Part shown: in pieces, positions 53,947 to 64,000 of the stretch
How positions within the stretch are numbered: the stretch's first letter is position 1
How the letters are laid out: the number at the start of each line of letters is the position of its first letter
DNA from: Enterobacter sp. BIGb0383
Lineage (GTDB): Bacteria > Pseudomonadota > Gammaproteobacteria > Enterobacterales > Enterobacteriaceae
Assembly: GCF_003751845.1 (NCBI RefSeq)
Contig: NZ_RJKQ01000001.1
Span: 372,001 to 436,000, forward strand
DNA: 64,000 nt
Reading direction: 5' to 3'
Notes under the pieces: generated by a model
What the model saw: only the letters and a program-made list of their open reading frames with translations
The model's database searches: none
What the model was told of the DNA's origin: nothing
Position numbers and translations under genes: made by a program

Positions 53947-54807
53947 ATGAAGAACATCCTCGCAATTCAGTCTCACGTGGTCTTTGGTCACGCGGGCAAC
54001 AGCGCGGCCGAATTTCCGATGCGCCGTCTGGGCGCAAACGTCTGGCCGCTGAACACCGTGCAATTCTCCAATCACACCCAGTACGGCAAATGGACCGGCA
54101 GCGTGATGCCGCCAGAGCATCTGACCGAGGTGGTGCAGGGGATCGCCGATATTGGCCAGCTGAGTCGCTGTGATGCGGTGCTGAGCGGATATCTCGGGTC
54201 GGCGGAGCAGGGTGAGCATATTCTGGGGATCGTGCGTAAGGTCAAGGCGGCGAACCCGCAGGCGAAGTATTTCTGCGATCCGGTGATGGGCCACCCGGAA
54301 AAAGGCTGCATTGTCGCGCCGGGCGTGGCGGATTTCCACGTGCGCTATGCGCTGCCGGCCAGCGATATTATCGCGCCGAATCTGATCGAGCTGGAAATTC
54401 TCTGCGGCCACGCGGTGAATAACGTCCAGGACGCGGTGGATGCCGCACGGGAGCTGATCGCTCAGGGGCCGGAGATTGTGCTGGTTAAGCACCTGGCGCG
54501 GGCGGGAATGAATCTGACGCGCTTTGAGATGCTGCTGGTAACGGCGGATGAAGCCTGGCATATCAGCCGTCCGCTGGTGGACTTCGGTCTGCGTCAGCCG
54601 GTGGGCGTGGGCGATGTGACCAGCGGCCTGCTGTTGGTGAAGCTGTTACAGGGTGCGGCGCTGCGCGATGCGCTGGAGCATGTGACGGCGGCGGTGTACG
54701 AAGTGATGGTGACCACGCAGAGCATGGAAGAGTATGAACTGCAGGTGGTTGCGGCGCAGGATCGTATTGCCAGCCCGGAACACTACTTTAGCGCGACCCG
54801 GCTGTAA
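53947..54807 (+). CDS. pdxY: PdxY, pyridoxal kinase 1
   Basis: A 286-residue ribokinase-fold kinase that phosphorylates pyridoxal in the B6 salvage route. It opens [21 protein letters not shown] and carries [13 protein letters not shown] and the anion-hole motif [10 protein letters not shown] with the catalytic Asp. ATG 53947 is preceded by GGAA. A strong terminator just upstream means it needs read-through or its own promoter. Confidence 0.95.
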   Translation: MKNILAIQSHVVFGHAGNSAAEFPMRRLGANVWPLNTVQFSNHTQYGKWTGSVMPPEHLTEVVQGIADIGQLSRCDAVLSGYLGSAEQGEHILGIVRKVKAANPQAKYFCDPVMGHPEKGCIVAPGVADFHVRYALPASDIIAPNLIELEILCGHAVNNVQDAVDAARELIAQGPEIVLVKHLARAGMNLTRFEMLLVTADEAWHISRPLVDFGLRQPVGVGDVTSGLLLVKLLQGAALRDALEHVTAAVYEVMVTTQSMEEYELQVVAAQDRIASPEHYFSATRL

Positions 54808-54814
54808 TCGAAGA

Positions 54815-54838
54815 GGTTCAGCCCTTGTGGGCTGAACC
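54815..54838. terminator. Hairpin between pdxY and gstA
   Basis: A perfect 10-bp stem GGTTCAGCCC/GGGCTGAACC with a TTGT loop separates converging genes. There is no T-run, so it may act mainly as a 3'-end protector. Confidence 0.6.
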
Positions 54839-54846
54839 GTCGCGTG

Positions 54847-55458
54847 TCAGGCCGCTGACAGGCCTTCCGCAGCCAGGGCGGCAACCACCGCCGGACGTGC
54901 GGCAACGCGTGCCATATAGGCCTCAATATTCTGCAGTCCCGCCATCTGCAGCTTCACGGCATGCGCCCAGCGCAGCACGTTATACAGATAGGCATCGGCA
55001 ATCGTAAAGCGCTGACCGCTGATCCACTCATTCCCTTCCAGCGACGTATTCACATACTGCAGCTTTTTCTCCAGCAGACCACGGACAACCGGCTTGAAGT
55101 CTTCCGGCGTGTCAGGGCGGAACAGCGGGGTAAAGCCTTTATGCAGCTCGGTGGCGATAAAGTTCAGCCACTCCAGGGTCTTATAGCGGTTAATACTGCC
55201 AACCGGTGCCAGCAGCTGACGGTCAGGTACGGCGTCGGCCAGATACTGCATAATCACGACGGCTTCGGTCACCAGGGTGTTGTCATCCAGTAGCAGGGCC
55301 GGGATCTGTCCTTTCGGCGCGATAGCGAAATAGTCGTCGCCATTCTCCAGCTTTTTCTGCATCAGATCGACGCTTTCCATTGTGAAATCACGACCGCTTT
55401 CACGCAGGATAATATGTGGGGCAAGGGAACAGGCACCGGCTTTGTAATACAGTTTCAT
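54847..55458 (-). CDS. gstA: GstA, glutathione S-transferase (beta class)
   Basis: A 203-residue beta-class glutathione transferase. The N-terminal thioredoxin-like domain carries Cys10 ([10 protein letters not shown]), the residue that bonds glutathione in this class, and the [12 protein letters not shown] motif with the glutathione-binding Glu-Ala. The helical C-terminal domain has the N-cap motif [13 protein letters not shown]. It detoxifies electrophiles and peroxides. Two residues longer than E. coli. Confidence 0.95.
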   Translation of the reverse strand: MKLYYKAGACSLAPHIILRESGRDFTMESVDLMQKKLENGDDYFAIAPKGQIPALLLDDNTLVTEAVVIMQYLADAVPDRQLLAPVGSINRYKTLEWLNFIATELHKGFTPLFRPDTPEDFKPVVRGLLEKKLQYVNTSLEGNEWISGQRFTIADAYLYNVLRWAHAVKLQMAGLQNIEAYMARVAARPAVVAALAAEGLSAA

Positions 55459-55510
55459 GGACGCTCCTTAAGGCGCAGGTAAGTGCTTCTATGGTAGTTC
55501 GGCCAGGGGC

Positions 55511-55543
55511 AAAAAAAAAGCCGCTAACGTGCGGTTAGCGGCT
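55511..55543 (-). terminator. Terminator after dtpA
   Basis: A perfect 10-bp stem AGCCGCTAAC/GTTAGCGGCT with a five-base loop is followed on the minus strand by nine T residues. Confidence 0.93.
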
Positions 55544-55569
55544 GATTATTCGGTAATAACGCGGCAAGG

Positions 55570-57072
55570 TTACGCGGAAGCAGTATCCACGGTTTTGACG
55601 TTGTCATCATCCTGAGTCATACGGTTCAGTTTCGGCGCAACCAGCATCATCAGCGCGGCGATAATGGCCGTAGCGATACCAATCTGCATAAACACGCGTC
55701 CGTACACTTCCAGGGAGACCAGCGGGTCGGTGACGTTTTCCGGCACGGCCATCAGATTCGCGACTTTACCGGCGATCAGTGCGGCACCTGCGGTGGTCAG
55801 GAACCAGCTGCCCATGATAAAGCCCATCAGACGCTGAGGCACCAGCTGTGCAACCATTGCCAGACCCAGACCGGAGATCATCAGCTCACCGATACTCTGC
55901 AGGGCATAGCTGAGGATCAGCCAGTTAACGGACACGATACCCGCGTCGCTGGCAAACTTCGCGCCCAGCGGCAGCACGAGGAATGCGCCGGAGCACAGAA
56001 CCATACCGATAGCGAATTTGTGCGGCATCGGCAGACGGTCACCCATTTTGTTATAGATAGCGGCCAGAATCGGGCTGCCAATCATAATCCAGAACGGGTT
56101 CAGGGCCTGGTACTGCTCAGGTTCAAAAGCGATACCGAGGATGCTGTGCTCAACGTTGCGGATCGCAAAGAAGTTGAGGGACGTCGGCATCTGGCTGTAC
56201 AGCACGAAGAAGACCACGGCCTGTACCATCAGGATAAAGGCGACGATCATCTTACGACGTGCCGCGCCCTGCATCGCAAAGGCCTCTTTACCGAAGATAA
56301 TCACGATACCCAGAGCGATCACGCCCAGTGCGATACGCGCGACATCCTGGTTATGCAGCAGCCAGGTGGCGATGACGACCAGCACGACAACACCCACCAG
56401 CGTGGCCAGCAGTTTACCCATATGAACCGGGGCAAAGTCAGGTTTAGAGCCGTACTCTTTCACCCAGCCACGGAAGAACAGGAAGTTCACTACGGTGATC
56501 AGCATCCCGACCACGCTCAGCGCGAACGCCACGCTCCAGCCGAATTTGGCGGCCAGCCACGGGGTTGCCAGCATGGAGAAGAACGAACCGATATTGATGG
56601 ACATATAGTACATGGTAAATGCACCGTCCAGACGCGGATCGTCTTTGGAATAGCAGGTCGAGAGCAGGGAAGACGGGTTGGCTTTAAACAGGCCGTTACC
56701 GACGGCGATAGTCGCCATCCCCATATAGACCACGGCGGCGTCATGACCGGACCAGGCAACCAGCGCATAGCCGATAGCCAGCACGATAGCGCCGAGCAGG
56801 ATCACACGTTTGGTGCCGAGGACTTTATCACCCAGCCAGCCGCCGATGGCGACCAGACCGTAAACCAGGGCGCTAAAGGAGGAGAACAGCGTAATGGAGT
56901 CCGCTTCGGACATCCCCAGCTGTTTCACCAGGTAGACCGCCATAATCCCTTGCAGGCCGTAGTAGCCAAAACGCTCCCACAGTTCAATCGAGAAAATCAG
57001 ATAGAACGATCGCGGTTGTTTAAAAGCATTCAGGCTGATGCTTTCAGCTGGTTTTTTGTTTGCAGTAGACAC
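55570..57072 (-). CDS. dtpA: DtpA (TppB), proton-coupled di/tripeptide transporter
   Basis: A 500-residue POT-family symporter with fourteen predicted helices, importing di- and tripeptides with protons. The family signature [10 protein letters not shown] (ExxERFxYY, residues 30-39) and the [13 protein letters not shown] [11 protein letters not shown] motif are intact; length equals E. coli DtpA. It starts at GTG 57072 with AGAGG upstream. A 582-base gap separates it from nth and holds a paired inverted repeat that may be regulatory. Confidence 0.96.
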   Translation of the reverse strand: MSTANKKPAESISLNAFKQPRSFYLIFSIELWERFGYYGLQGIMAVYLVKQLGMSEADSITLFSSFSALVYGLVAIGGWLGDKVLGTKRVILLGAIVLAIGYALVAWSGHDAAVVYMGMATIAVGNGLFKANPSSLLSTCYSKDDPRLDGAFTMYYMSINIGSFFSMLATPWLAAKFGWSVAFALSVVGMLITVVNFLFFRGWVKEYGSKPDFAPVHMGKLLATLVGVVVLVVIATWLLHNQDVARIALGVIALGIVIIFGKEAFAMQGAARRKMIVAFILMVQAVVFFVLYSQMPTSLNFFAIRNVEHSILGIAFEPEQYQALNPFWIMIGSPILAAIYNKMGDRLPMPHKFAIGMVLCSGAFLVLPLGAKFASDAGIVSVNWLILSYALQSIGELMISGLGLAMVAQLVPQRLMGFIMGSWFLTTAGAALIAGKVANLMAVPENVTDPLVSLEVYGRVFMQIGIATAIIAALMMLVAPKLNRMTQDDDNVKTVDTASA

Positions 57073-57625
57073 TTATACCTCTTTTTTTACATCCCATATT
57101 AACGGGGAAGCGCAGAGCGTAATGATGAAGCATCATTCGCCTGATCGTTATAGTGGTGGGAGAAACGGCGGGTAATGTTCCCGATCCAGGGCGATCAGGC
57201 AATACCTTTGCAATACTCTGTTACATATAATCAGAGTGGCATAATCGATTGGCAATCCAAATGTTATTTAGCGTTTAATTTTACCTTTAGTGTAAAAGTG
57301 GTTTTTTACACTGAGTTAAGGGGCGCTCCGACGGGTTTTGGCGATATATACTGCTAAATGGCTACCTTTATGGTTGTATGGGCTAAGTTCTTAAAAAACT
57401 CTGGTCTATTGTATCGCCTTAGTGCATCAGGAGAGCCCGCAGAAACGTGTTTATCAAACCGTTTTGTTACCGAATTTTAACATTGCAGTGGTTTTGTGAT
57501 GTGCGTCACATATCGATATAAATTTTCGCTAAGGGAAAAAAGATTAACCTGCCTGGGCGTTTAAACGCGGGACAATATGCAGGGAATAAGCGCGGGAGTG
57601 GTGGTAAAGGACTGCAACTCAGGTA
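57073..57625. promoter_or_regulatory. Long dtpA upstream region
   Basis: This AT-rich stretch between nth and dtpA has no supported gene; short open frames on both strands lack ribosome sites. It contains a strong 9-bp inverted repeat AGTGTAAAA (57289-57297)/TTTTACACT (57304-57312), and an overlapping TTTTAC half-site near 57279-57284. E. coli dtpA is OmpR-activated, but I cannot assign these elements to OmpR with confidence. Confidence 0.5.
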
Positions 57626-57650
57626 AATACGTGCTGGCCTGCGCCAGCAT
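57626..57650 (-). terminator. Terminator after rsx-nth operon
   Basis: TGCTGGC (57632-57638) and GCCAGCA (57643-57649) form a 7-bp stem immediately after the nth stop. The minus-strand tail CGTATTTACC is a weak U-tract. Confidence 0.6.
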
Positions 57651-57654
57651 CGTT

Positions 57655-58290
57655 TCAGATATCGACTTTCTCGTTGAATTCGCACAGATCTTCAATCAGG
57701 CACGAGCCACAGCGGGGCTTACGGGCGATACAGGTGTAGCGGCCGTGCAGGATCAGCCAGTGGTGGCAGTCGACCTTAAATTCAGCGGGAACCACCTTTA
57801 ACAGCTTCTCCTCCACCTCTTCCACGTTTTTGCCCGGCGCAAAGCGAGTCCGGTTGCTGACGCGGAAAATATGGGTGTCCACGGCGATAGTCGGCCAGCC
57901 GAAGGCGGTATTGAGTACCACATTGGCGGTTTTACGCCCGACGCCGGGCAGGGCTTCCAGCGCCGCCCTGTCTTCCGGTACTTCACCACCGTGTTGCTCA
58001 AGCAGGATACGGCAGGTCTTGATGACGTTTTCCGCCTTGCTGTTAAACAGGCCGATCGTCTTGATATACGATTTCACGCCGTCGACGCCCAGCTCCAGCA
58101 TCGCCCGCGGGGTGTTGGCCACCGGGTAGAGCAGCGCGGTGGCTTTATTGACGCTGACGTCGGTGGCCTGAGCGGAAAGCAGAACCGCAATCAGCAGCTC
58201 AAAAGGCGAGGTGAAATTCAGCTCGGTGGTCGGATGGGGATTGTTGTCCCGCAAACGGGTCAGGATCTCCAGCCGCTTGACTTTATTCAT
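57655..58290 (-). CDS. nth: Endonuclease III
   Basis: A 211-residue bifunctional DNA glycosylase/AP lyase for oxidised pyrimidines. The helix-hairpin-helix [10 protein letters not shown] carries catalytic Lys120, Asp138 lies in [11 protein letters not shown], and four C-terminal cysteines ([17 protein letters not shown], spaced 6-2-5) hold the 4Fe-4S cluster. It overlaps the rsxE stop by four bases and so is the last gene of the rsx operon, as in E. coli. Confidence 0.97.
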   Translation of the reverse strand: MNKVKRLEILTRLRDNNPHPTTELNFTSPFELLIAVLLSAQATDVSVNKATALLYPVANTPRAMLELGVDGVKSYIKTIGLFNSKAENVIKTCRILLEQHGGEVPEDRAALEALPGVGRKTANVVLNTAFGWPTIAVDTHIFRVSNRTRFAPGKNVEEVEEKLLKVVPAEFKVDCHHWLILHGRYTCIARKPRCGSCLIEDLCEFNEKVDI

Positions 58291-58988
58291 AGCGCACTCC
58301 CTGCAGTATTGCCCTCTAACGGCGTTTCAGCAGCCGCAGCGAGCGCCCGGCGCTTCTTAGAACGTTCATCAATCAGGTATTTAATCGCCAGCAGCATGCC
58401 GAGACCGATAAAGGCGCCCGGCGGCAGCATCGCCAGCAGGAAGGGCGTATCCGTATGGAAAATCTCGATGCGCAGGGCTTTGGCCCAGCCGCCCAGCAGT
58501 GAATCCGCGCCGTCAAAAAGGGTGCCGTTGCCGAGAATTTCGCGTATTGAGCCCAGCACAAACATCGCGCTGGTGGCGCCCATCCCGATTGAGAAGCCGT
58601 CCAGCGCCGACAGCGCCACGCTTTTCTTCGCCGCAAAGGCTTCGGCCCGACCGATAACAATACAGTTGGTGACGATCAGCGGGATAAAAATCCCCAGCGA
58701 CTGGTAGAGCCCGAACGCCCAGGCGTTCATCAGCATCTGGACACCGCTCACCACCGAAGCAATGATCATCACGTAGATTGGGATACGCACTTCCGCCGGG
58801 ACCCAACGCCGCAGGGCAGAAATCGCCGAGTTGGTCAGGGTCAGGACCAGGGTAGTGGCGAGCCCGAGGCCGAGGGCGTTAGTGGCGGTCGAGGTCACCG
58901 CCAGCAGCGGACACAGGCCTAATAGCTGTACCAGGGCCGAGTTATTTTTCCACAGGCCCTGGATGATAACGTCTTTGGCTTCGCTCAT
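58287..58988 (-). CDS. rsxE: RsxE (RnfE), electron transport complex subunit
   Basis: A 233-residue, six-helix inner-membrane subunit paralogous to RsxA. The [17 protein letters not shown] segment is the half-helix cysteine motif thought to hold a membrane 2Fe-2S cluster together with RsxA. Part of the complex that keeps SoxR reduced in E. coli. A Lys/Arg/Ala-rich tail ends the protein. Overlaps nth by four bases. Confidence 0.95.
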   Translation of the reverse strand: MSEAKDVIIQGLWKNNSALVQLLGLCPLLAVTSTATNALGLGLATTLVLTLTNSAISALRRWVPAEVRIPIYVMIIASVVSGVQMLMNAWAFGLYQSLGIFIPLIVTNCIVIGRAEAFAAKKSVALSALDGFSIGMGATSAMFVLGSIREILGNGTLFDGADSLLGGWAKALRIEIFHTDTPFLLAMLPPGAFIGLGMLLAIKYLIDERSKKRRALAAAAETPLEGNTAGSAL

Positions 58989-58991
58989 GGT

Positions 58992-59612
58992 TTACTCTCC
59001 GCAGCCGGGAAGGGTGGACAGTTGGTCGGGCAGGGTCTGCGCATACAGGCCCGCGCGTTTTACCGCGTTAACCACCGCGCGTGGCGTGATGGTCGCGCCG
59101 GTAAACTGATCGAAATCGCCGCCGTCTTTTTTCACCGCCCAGTGGGCGTCATTTTCGCCACTGATAGCTTTGCCGCTAAAGCGGGTGATCCAGTCCGACA
59201 GGCGCAGTTCGATTTTATCCCCCAGGCCCGGCGTTTCATGGTGTTCCGTTACGCGGGTACCGAGGATGGTACCGCTAAAATCAGCCCCGACCAGCAGGCG
59301 GATTGCGCCGGAATAACCGTCGGGCGCGGTGGCTTCCATCACTACCGCCACCGGCGTATCGCCCTGACGCGCAATATAGAGCCGCTGCTCGCCTTTGCCC
59401 AGCGCCGGGGCGCTGACCCGATAACAGCTCTGAGGCAGATTATTATCGTACAGCGACGCGGGCAGGACCTGGTCAAACAGCGCTTTTTGCTGCAGCTCAG
59501 CCTGCTGGTCAATGGTTGATTTGGTCAGCTCGTTAATGACCGCCGTCAGGCCAGTCGTCCCCGCAGCGAACAGCGCCAGGATGATGCCATGTTTACGCAT
59601 TGTCTTTAGCAT
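58992..59612 (-). CDS. rsxG: RsxG (RnfG), flavoprotein subunit
   Basis: A 206-residue protein with one N-terminal membrane helix and a periplasmic FMN-binding domain. The flavinylation motif TGATIT near residue 172 carries the threonine that receives FMN by phosphoester bond. [12 protein letters not shown] and TPGLGDK segments are conserved. Three bases separate it from rsxE. Confidence 0.95.
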   Translation of the reverse strand: MLKTMRKHGIILALFAAGTTGLTAVINELTKSTIDQQAELQQKALFDQVLPASLYDNNLPQSCYRVSAPALGKGEQRLYIARQGDTPVAVVMEATAPDGYSGAIRLLVGADFSGTILGTRVTEHHETPGLGDKIELRLSDWITRFSGKAISGENDAHWAVKKDGGDFDQFTGATITPRAVVNAVKRAGLYAQTLPDQLSTLPGCGE

Positions 59613-59622
59613 GATGGCGTCC

Positions 59623-60675
59623 TTAGCGATGGCCGTAAACGCGCGGCCGCGTGTAGTAATCGATCAGTGGAACGGTAATATTCGCCAGCAGTACCGCAAA
59701 GGCCACGCCGTCAGGATAGCCGCCGAAGCTGCGGATCAGCCATACCAGCAGCCCGGCCAGCGCGCCAAAGACCAGCCGTCCACGATTAGTGGTAGAGGCG
59801 GTAACCGGATCGGTCAGGATAAAGAATGCGCCCAGCATGGTTGCGCCGGAAAGCAGATGCATCTGCGGCGTCGCCAGACCGTCGGCGGAGAACAGCCAGC
59901 CCAGGGTCGCACAAACCCCGAGGCTCAGCAGGAAGCTGACAGGGATATGCCAGCGAATCGCTTTCTGCCACAGCAGGAAGACGCCACCGGCCAGATAAGC
60001 CAGGTTGACCCACTGCCAGCCAACGCCCGCCAGTGCGCCCTGATAAATCGCTCCCTGCATGATCTGCGTCACCGGCTGGCCCGCGTGCAGGGAGGTTTTA
60101 AAGTTATCCAGCGGCGTTGCCTGACTAATACCGTCGATACCCATCCGCAGGGCGTTCATATCGCTCCCGGCGGCGGTATGGCCGGTGAAGATCACCTGCA
60201 CCGCATCCATCAGGCCCGGAACGCTGGCGGCAATACTGTAAGGCGGTAGCCACAGGGTCATCTGCACCGGGAAAGAGATCAGCAGCACAACATAGCCAAT
60301 CATTGCCGGGTTAAACGGGTTATGGCCCAGCCCGCCGTACAGCTGTTTGGCGATGATCACTGCAAAGGCGGTGCCCAGCACCACCATCCACCAGGGCGCG
60401 AACGGCGGAATACTGATGGCCAGCAGCAGGCCGGTCAGCCAGGCGGAGTTATCGCCAAGGATAGCGGCAACATTCTGTTTGCGCAGTCGCAGCACGGCCG
60501 CTTCGGCACCCCATGCGGTCAGGCTGGCGAGCAGGATCTGGATAAGCGTTCCCCAGCCGAAGAACCAGGTTTGCACGGCGATGCCCGGCACGGCGGCAAG
60601 CAGCACCAGCAGCATAATCCGTGAGGTCTGTCGCTGGTTGTGGGTATAGGGGGAACTTGCGATTCTGAAAACCAT
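59623..60675 (-). CDS. rsxD: RsxD (RnfD), membrane flavoprotein subunit
   Basis: A 350-residue, NqrB-like subunit with about ten helices. The covalent FMN site is the threonine in DGISQATPL near residue 187. The N-terminal [21 protein letters not shown] is the family start. The gene lies directly after rsxC with no gap and ten bases before rsxG. Confidence 0.95.
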   Translation of the reverse strand: MVFRIASSPYTHNQRQTSRIMLLVLLAAVPGIAVQTWFFGWGTLIQILLASLTAWGAEAAVLRLRKQNVAAILGDNSAWLTGLLLAISIPPFAPWWMVVLGTAFAVIIAKQLYGGLGHNPFNPAMIGYVVLLISFPVQMTLWLPPYSIAASVPGLMDAVQVIFTGHTAAGSDMNALRMGIDGISQATPLDNFKTSLHAGQPVTQIMQGAIYQGALAGVGWQWVNLAYLAGGVFLLWQKAIRWHIPVSFLLSLGVCATLGWLFSADGLATPQMHLLSGATMLGAFFILTDPVTASTTNRGRLVFGALAGLLVWLIRSFGGYPDGVAFAVLLANITVPLIDYYTRPRVYGHR

Positions 60676-62739
60676 TTAATCCTCGTTAACAGCCTGCTGA
60701 GCGGCTTTTTTCGCCTGAACGCGCGCAATCGCGGCGGCAACGGCCGCTTTACGCGGATCGTCATTGGCAGCTTCTTCATTATCGGTTTGTTGCGCCGCTT
60801 TACGCGCTTTTGCACGAGCAATGGCGGCTTCGACGGCGGCTTTACGCGGATCCACCGGCTCGGCGGCAGGTGTGACCGCCGGCTTCGCGGGCGTCTGCTG
60901 TTCAGCCTTGCGGGCTTTTGCTCTGGCAATGGCGGCTTCCACCGCCGCCTTGCGCGGATCGACCGGCTCGGCGACAGGTGTGACCTCCCGTGTCGCTGAC
61001 GTCTGCTGCTCAGCCTTGCGGGCTTTCGCCCGGGCAATCGCCGCTTCCACCGCCGCTTTTCGCGGGTCGCTGACGTCTGCCGTTGCCTCTGGCGTCCGGG
61101 TCGCGCTGGCTTTCTCGGCCTGACGCGCACGAGCCTGGGCCTTACGCGCTTCGCGGGCCGCAATCACATCGCTGTTGTCGGGCTGGGCACCGGCCTGAAC
61201 AATAACCGGCTGGGCAGCGTTTTGCTGTTTTTCACGCACCCGGGCAAGGGCGGCGTCAATGGCCGCCTGATCCTTCGCAGCAGGCTGTACGGCCGCCTGC
61301 TTATGACGTTCCAGTCGCGCCGCTTTATCCCGCTCAAGACGTGCCGCGCGCGCTTCAAAGCGCGCTTTGGCTTCCGCTGCGCGCTTCTCTTCCTGGGCGA
61401 TGGCGTAAATCTCGGCTTTTTCCTGACGGAAATACTGCACCAGGGGGATGTTACTCGGACAGACCCAGGCGCAGGCGCCGCACTCGATACAGTCGGCAAG
61501 ATTATGCGCCGTTGCTTTATCGTGCTGCTGACCTTTACTGAACCAGTAAAGCTGCTGCGGGAGCAGGTCGGCCGGGCAGGAGTCGGCGCAGGCGCTACAG
61601 CGAATACAGCCTTTCTCTTCCTGCGCTTCGCCGCCCATCTCGCTGACCGAAGGGGCCAGCAGGCAGTTGGTAATTTTGACCACCGGGACATCCAGCCACG
61701 GCAGGGTGAAGCCCATCAGCGGGCCGCCCATAATCACCATCTGCTCGGGCGACGGGCAGAATCCGGCAAACTCCAGCAGGTGACGCACGGGGGTGCCCAG
61801 GCGTGCCCAGACGTTGCCCGGTCGGCTGACGGCTTCGCCGGTCAGGGTCACCACGCGCTCGGTCAGCGGCTCGCCGTCAATCACCGCACGCTTAACGGCA
61901 AAGGCGGTCCCGACGTTCTGCATCAGAATACCAATATCGGAAGAGCGACCGCCGTGCGGCACCTGTTTCCCGGTCAGGATCTGGGTCAGCTGTTTTGCGC
62001 CGCCGGACGGATATTTGGTTGGGATCACCCGCAGGATAATATCGTGGACGTCACTCAGTACCGCACGCAGCATGGAGATCGCCTGAGGTTTATTATCTTC
62101 GATACCGATAATAACCTCACGCGGCTGCAGGACGTGGGCCAGGATACGTATCCCTTCGACGATCTGCGCCGCACAGTCCTGCATCAGGCGATCGTCCGCC
62201 GTGATGTAGGGTTCGCACTCGGCCGCGTTAATAATCAGTGTGTCGATCTTATCGCCGCCGCCGCGCAGTTTGTTCCCGGTAGGGAAGCCCGCGCCGCCAA
62301 GACCGGCCACGCCGAAATCATGGATACGGGCAATCAGCGCCTCGCGGCTCTGACGTTGATAGTCGGGCCAGCCGTCGCGATCGATCCAACGGTCTTCGCC
62401 GTCGGCGTCGATAATAATACTCATCTCCGCCAGGGCAGAGGGATGGGCGGTGCTATGAGGGGCAATAGCGGTGACCGTGCCCGATGTTGGCGCATGAACC
62501 GGCAGCATCCGGCCGTGGCCACGCGTCAGCGGCTGACCGCGCAGGACCTGGTCGCCGGGTTTCACGCACAGCTCACCCTCAGCGCCGATATGCTGTTTTA
62601 GCGGAATAACAAAACGGCTGGCCAGCGGAACCTGACGCAGCGGCGTGCCGTTCGATTGGGTTTTCATTTCCGGCGGATGGATCCCGCCGTTAAAATCCCA
62701 GATTCTGTCTTTGCGCAGAGCGGAAAATAGCTTAAACAT
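60676..62739 (-). CDS. rsxC: RsxC (RnfC), NADH-side Fe-S subunit with tandem repeats
   Basis: A 687-residue peripheral subunit. It has an N-terminal barrel-sandwich domain, an NADH/FMN-binding region with the [10 protein letters not shown] glycine loop, and two 4Fe-4S motifs ([12 protein letters not shown] and [12 protein letters not shown]). After a Lys/Arg-rich helix comes a C-terminal repeat tail of four units of [20 protein letters not shown] type, roughly residues 540-685. E. coli RsxC also has such repeats but a different count, which explains its greater length. It overlaps rsxB by eight bases. Confidence 0.95.
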   Translation of the reverse strand: MFKLFSALRKDRIWDFNGGIHPPEMKTQSNGTPLRQVPLASRFVIPLKQHIGAEGELCVKPGDQVLRGQPLTRGHGRMLPVHAPTSGTVTAIAPHSTAHPSALAEMSIIIDADGEDRWIDRDGWPDYQRQSREALIARIHDFGVAGLGGAGFPTGNKLRGGGDKIDTLIINAAECEPYITADDRLMQDCAAQIVEGIRILAHVLQPREVIIGIEDNKPQAISMLRAVLSDVHDIILRVIPTKYPSGGAKQLTQILTGKQVPHGGRSSDIGILMQNVGTAFAVKRAVIDGEPLTERVVTLTGEAVSRPGNVWARLGTPVRHLLEFAGFCPSPEQMVIMGGPLMGFTLPWLDVPVVKITNCLLAPSVSEMGGEAQEEKGCIRCSACADSCPADLLPQQLYWFSKGQQHDKATAHNLADCIECGACAWVCPSNIPLVQYFRQEKAEIYAIAQEEKRAAEAKARFEARAARLERDKAARLERHKQAAVQPAAKDQAAIDAALARVREKQQNAAQPVIVQAGAQPDNSDVIAAREARKAQARARQAEKASATRTPEATADVSDPRKAAVEAAIARAKARKAEQQTSATREVTPVAEPVDPRKAAVEAAIARAKARKAEQQTPAKPAVTPAAEPVDPRKAAVEAAIARAKARKAAQQTDNEEAANDDPRKAAVAAAIARVQAKKAAQQAVNED

Positions 62740-63307
62740 GTTGTTCCACGGGAATAATGCGTACCGGAATGGTTTGCAGATCCCATTTCCAGCTTTCAGT
62801 GGTAGTGGCCGCCGGTTGCAGCGTAATGCACTGGGTCGGACAAGGTGCGACGCACAGATTGCAGCCGGTGCACAGGTCGCTAATCACGGTGTGCATGGCG
62901 CGGGTCGCGCCCACAATGGCATCGACCGGACAGGCCTGAATACATTTGGTGCAGCCAATACAGTTATCTTCATCAATGATCGCCAGCAAGCGCGCAGGCT
63001 GCTGGGCTTCTTCATCTCCGATGGGCTGCGGATCGACGTTTAATAGCGTGGCGATTTTGAGCATCACCGCTTCGCCGCCTGGCGCACAACGGTTAATACT
63101 TTCGCCCTGGCCCGCGACGGCTTCGGCGTAAGGGCGACAGCCCGGATAGCCGCACTGCCCGCACTGGCTTTGCGGCAGCAGTTCGTCCAGTTTTTCAACG
63201 ACCGGATCGTCCTCCACCTCAAAACGGCGGGAGGCGTAGCCCAGGATCGCACCGAAAATTAATCCAAGCACGCTGAGCGTAATAATGGCCAGCCAGATTG
63301 CGCTCAT
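62732..63307 (-). CDS. rsxB: RsxB (RnfB), ferredoxin-like Fe-S subunit
   Basis: A 191-residue subunit with an N-terminal membrane helix, a 4Fe-4S domain ([10 protein letters not shown], about residues 49-58) and two ferredoxin-type 4Fe-4S motifs, [12 protein letters not shown] and [12 protein letters not shown]. It passes electrons between RsxC and the membrane subunits. Starts overlapping the rsxA stop by one base. Confidence 0.96.
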   Translation of the reverse strand: MSAIWLAIITLSVLGLIFGAILGYASRRFEVEDDPVVEKLDELLPQSQCGQCGYPGCRPYAEAVAGQGESINRCAPGGEAVMLKIATLLNVDPQPIGDEEAQQPARLLAIIDEDNCIGCTKCIQACPVDAIVGATRAMHTVISDLCTGCNLCVAPCPTQCITLQPAATTTESWKWDLQTIPVRIIPVEQHV

Positions 63308-63888
63308 TACAATTTCACCAGCCCGCTAAAGCCCATAAAGGCCAGCGACATCAGCCCGGCGGTGATCAGCGCAATGGCATTACCGCGAAACGGTGCGGGG
63401 ACGTCGGATACCACCAGACGCTCGCGAATCGAGGCAAACAGCACCATCACCAGCGAGAAGCCGACCGCCGCGGAAAAACCGTACAGCGCAGACTGCATAA
63501 AGTTGTGGCCGAGGCTGATATTCAGCAGGGCAACGCCGAGCACCGCGCAGTTAGTGGTGATCAGCGGCAGGAAGATCCCGAGCAGGCGATAGAGCGCCGG
63601 GCTGGTCTTGCGTACCACCATTTCAGTGAACTGCACCACGACGGCCACGACCAGAATAAAGGCCATGGTGCGCAGATAGATAAGATCGAGCGGGATCAAA
63701 ATCCAGGTGTCGATAAGCCACGCACAGATTGACGCAATGGTCATCACGAACGTGGTTGCCAGCCCCATGCCCATCGCCGTTTCCAGCTTTTTGGAAACGC
63801 CCATAAACGGACACAGACCGAGGAACTTCACCAGCACAAAGTTATTGACCAGCACGGTTCCGATAAACAGCAAAAGATAGTCAGTCAT
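63307..63888 (-). CDS. rsxA: RsxA (RnfA), electron transport complex subunit
   Basis: A 193-residue six-helix membrane subunit, first gene of the rsx operon. The half-helix cysteine motif [18 protein letters not shown] near residues 17-34 matches that of RsxE, and the pair is thought to bind a 2Fe-2S cluster inside the membrane. The remaining 112 bases to the window end contain its upstream region; no promoter could be resolved there. Confidence 0.95.
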   Translation of the reverse strand: MTDYLLLFIGTVLVNNFVLVKFLGLCPFMGVSKKLETAMGMGLATTFVMTIASICAWLIDTWILIPLDLIYLRTMAFILVVAVVVQFTEMVVRKTSPALYRLLGIFLPLITTNCAVLGVALLNISLGHNFMQSALYGFSAAVGFSLVMVLFASIRERLVVSDVPAPFRGNAIALITAGLMSLAFMGFSGLVKL

Positions 63889-64000
63889 TATTCGACCTGA
63901 AACGAAAAAAGCCGCCTATTATCGGTCAAACCGGGGCAGGCGACAACATAGCAGATGTAAGGTTATTACGGATTAACAAAGGTGCGTTTCACGCGCTCAG

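Noticed and set aside
56020..57102. 360-residue plus-strand open frame over dtpA
   Set aside because: Antisense of a conserved transporter; His/Gln/Asp-rich translation with no motif.
61222..62601. 459-residue plus-strand open frame over rsxC
   Set aside because: Mirror frame of a well-supported gene with Fe-S motifs; composition is typical of an antisense shadow.
1..64000. CRISPR arrays, prophage or insertion sequences
   Set aside because: No regularly spaced repeats, transposase, integrase or phage structural genes were found on either strand.

Overview
The window is a gene-dense stretch of an enterobacterial chromosome (Enterobacteriaceae, most like the Enterobacter/Lelliottia/Klebsiella/Salmonella side of the family). 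Nearly all housekeeping proteins look like close relatives of Escherichia coli K-12 proteins in length and sequence, and small landmarks are conserved too: UUG starts of fadD, rnd and slyA, tandem tRNA-Val(GAC) genes, the 29-residue ynhF and two PurR operators at purR. The species cannot be fixed from the sequence alone. No prophage, integrase, insertion sequence, CRISPR array or rRNA was seen.

Layout. 1-7.1 kb: yoaH, yoaB, yoaA, tsaB, yeaY, fadD, rnd (helicase, tRNA t6A modification, long-chain acyl-CoA synthesis, RNase D). 7.1-15 kb: minE-minD-minC, ycgL, ycgM, ycgN, three small uncharacterised envelope genes, dsbB, nhaB, fadR. 15-29.5 kb: an accessory region with fumD plus a RidA paralogue, a Tat-exported PhoX-type phosphatase, a membrane GGDEF-EAL protein, a six-gene minus-strand operon (LacI-type regulator, binding protein, two permeases, ATPase, metallophosphodiesterase), a polar amino acid ABC transporter, a lipoprotein and an AEC carrier. 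29.7-64 kb: the E. coli 36-37 min block, from tandem tRNA-Val, mdtK, ribE, cfa, punC/punR, purR, ynhF, ydhP, mepH, grxD, rnt, gloA, nemA and nemR through ydhL, sodC, ydhKJI, slyA, slyB, anmK, mliC, pdxH, tyrS, pdxY, gstA, dtpA and nth to rsxEGDCBA. It is interrupted by an orphan glycosyltransferase-like gene between slyA and slyB.

How genes work together. fadD and its regulator fadR lie 10 kb apart, with a recognisable FadR operator before fadD. nemR-nemA-gloA form an electrophile and methylglyoxal detoxification unit with a clear NemR operator. slyA carries its own palindromic operator facing the divergent ydhIJK efflux genes. rsxA to rsxE encode a complete membrane electron-transfer complex, with nth overlapping at the end.

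The most interesting region is 15.7-25.5 kb. The metallophosphodiesterase-ABC-LacI operon is translationally coupled, with 4-base stop/start overlaps. Its promoter holds three 11-bp-spaced PhoB half-sites, then a 10-bp gap, a -10 hexamer and a perfect 18-bp palindrome with a central CG, typical of LacI-family operators. The nearby phoX gene has a weaker Pho box with the same geometry. I infer a phosphate-starvation-controlled, substrate-gated system for importing and splitting an organophosphate, probably a phosphodiester. Substrate and regulation are untested.
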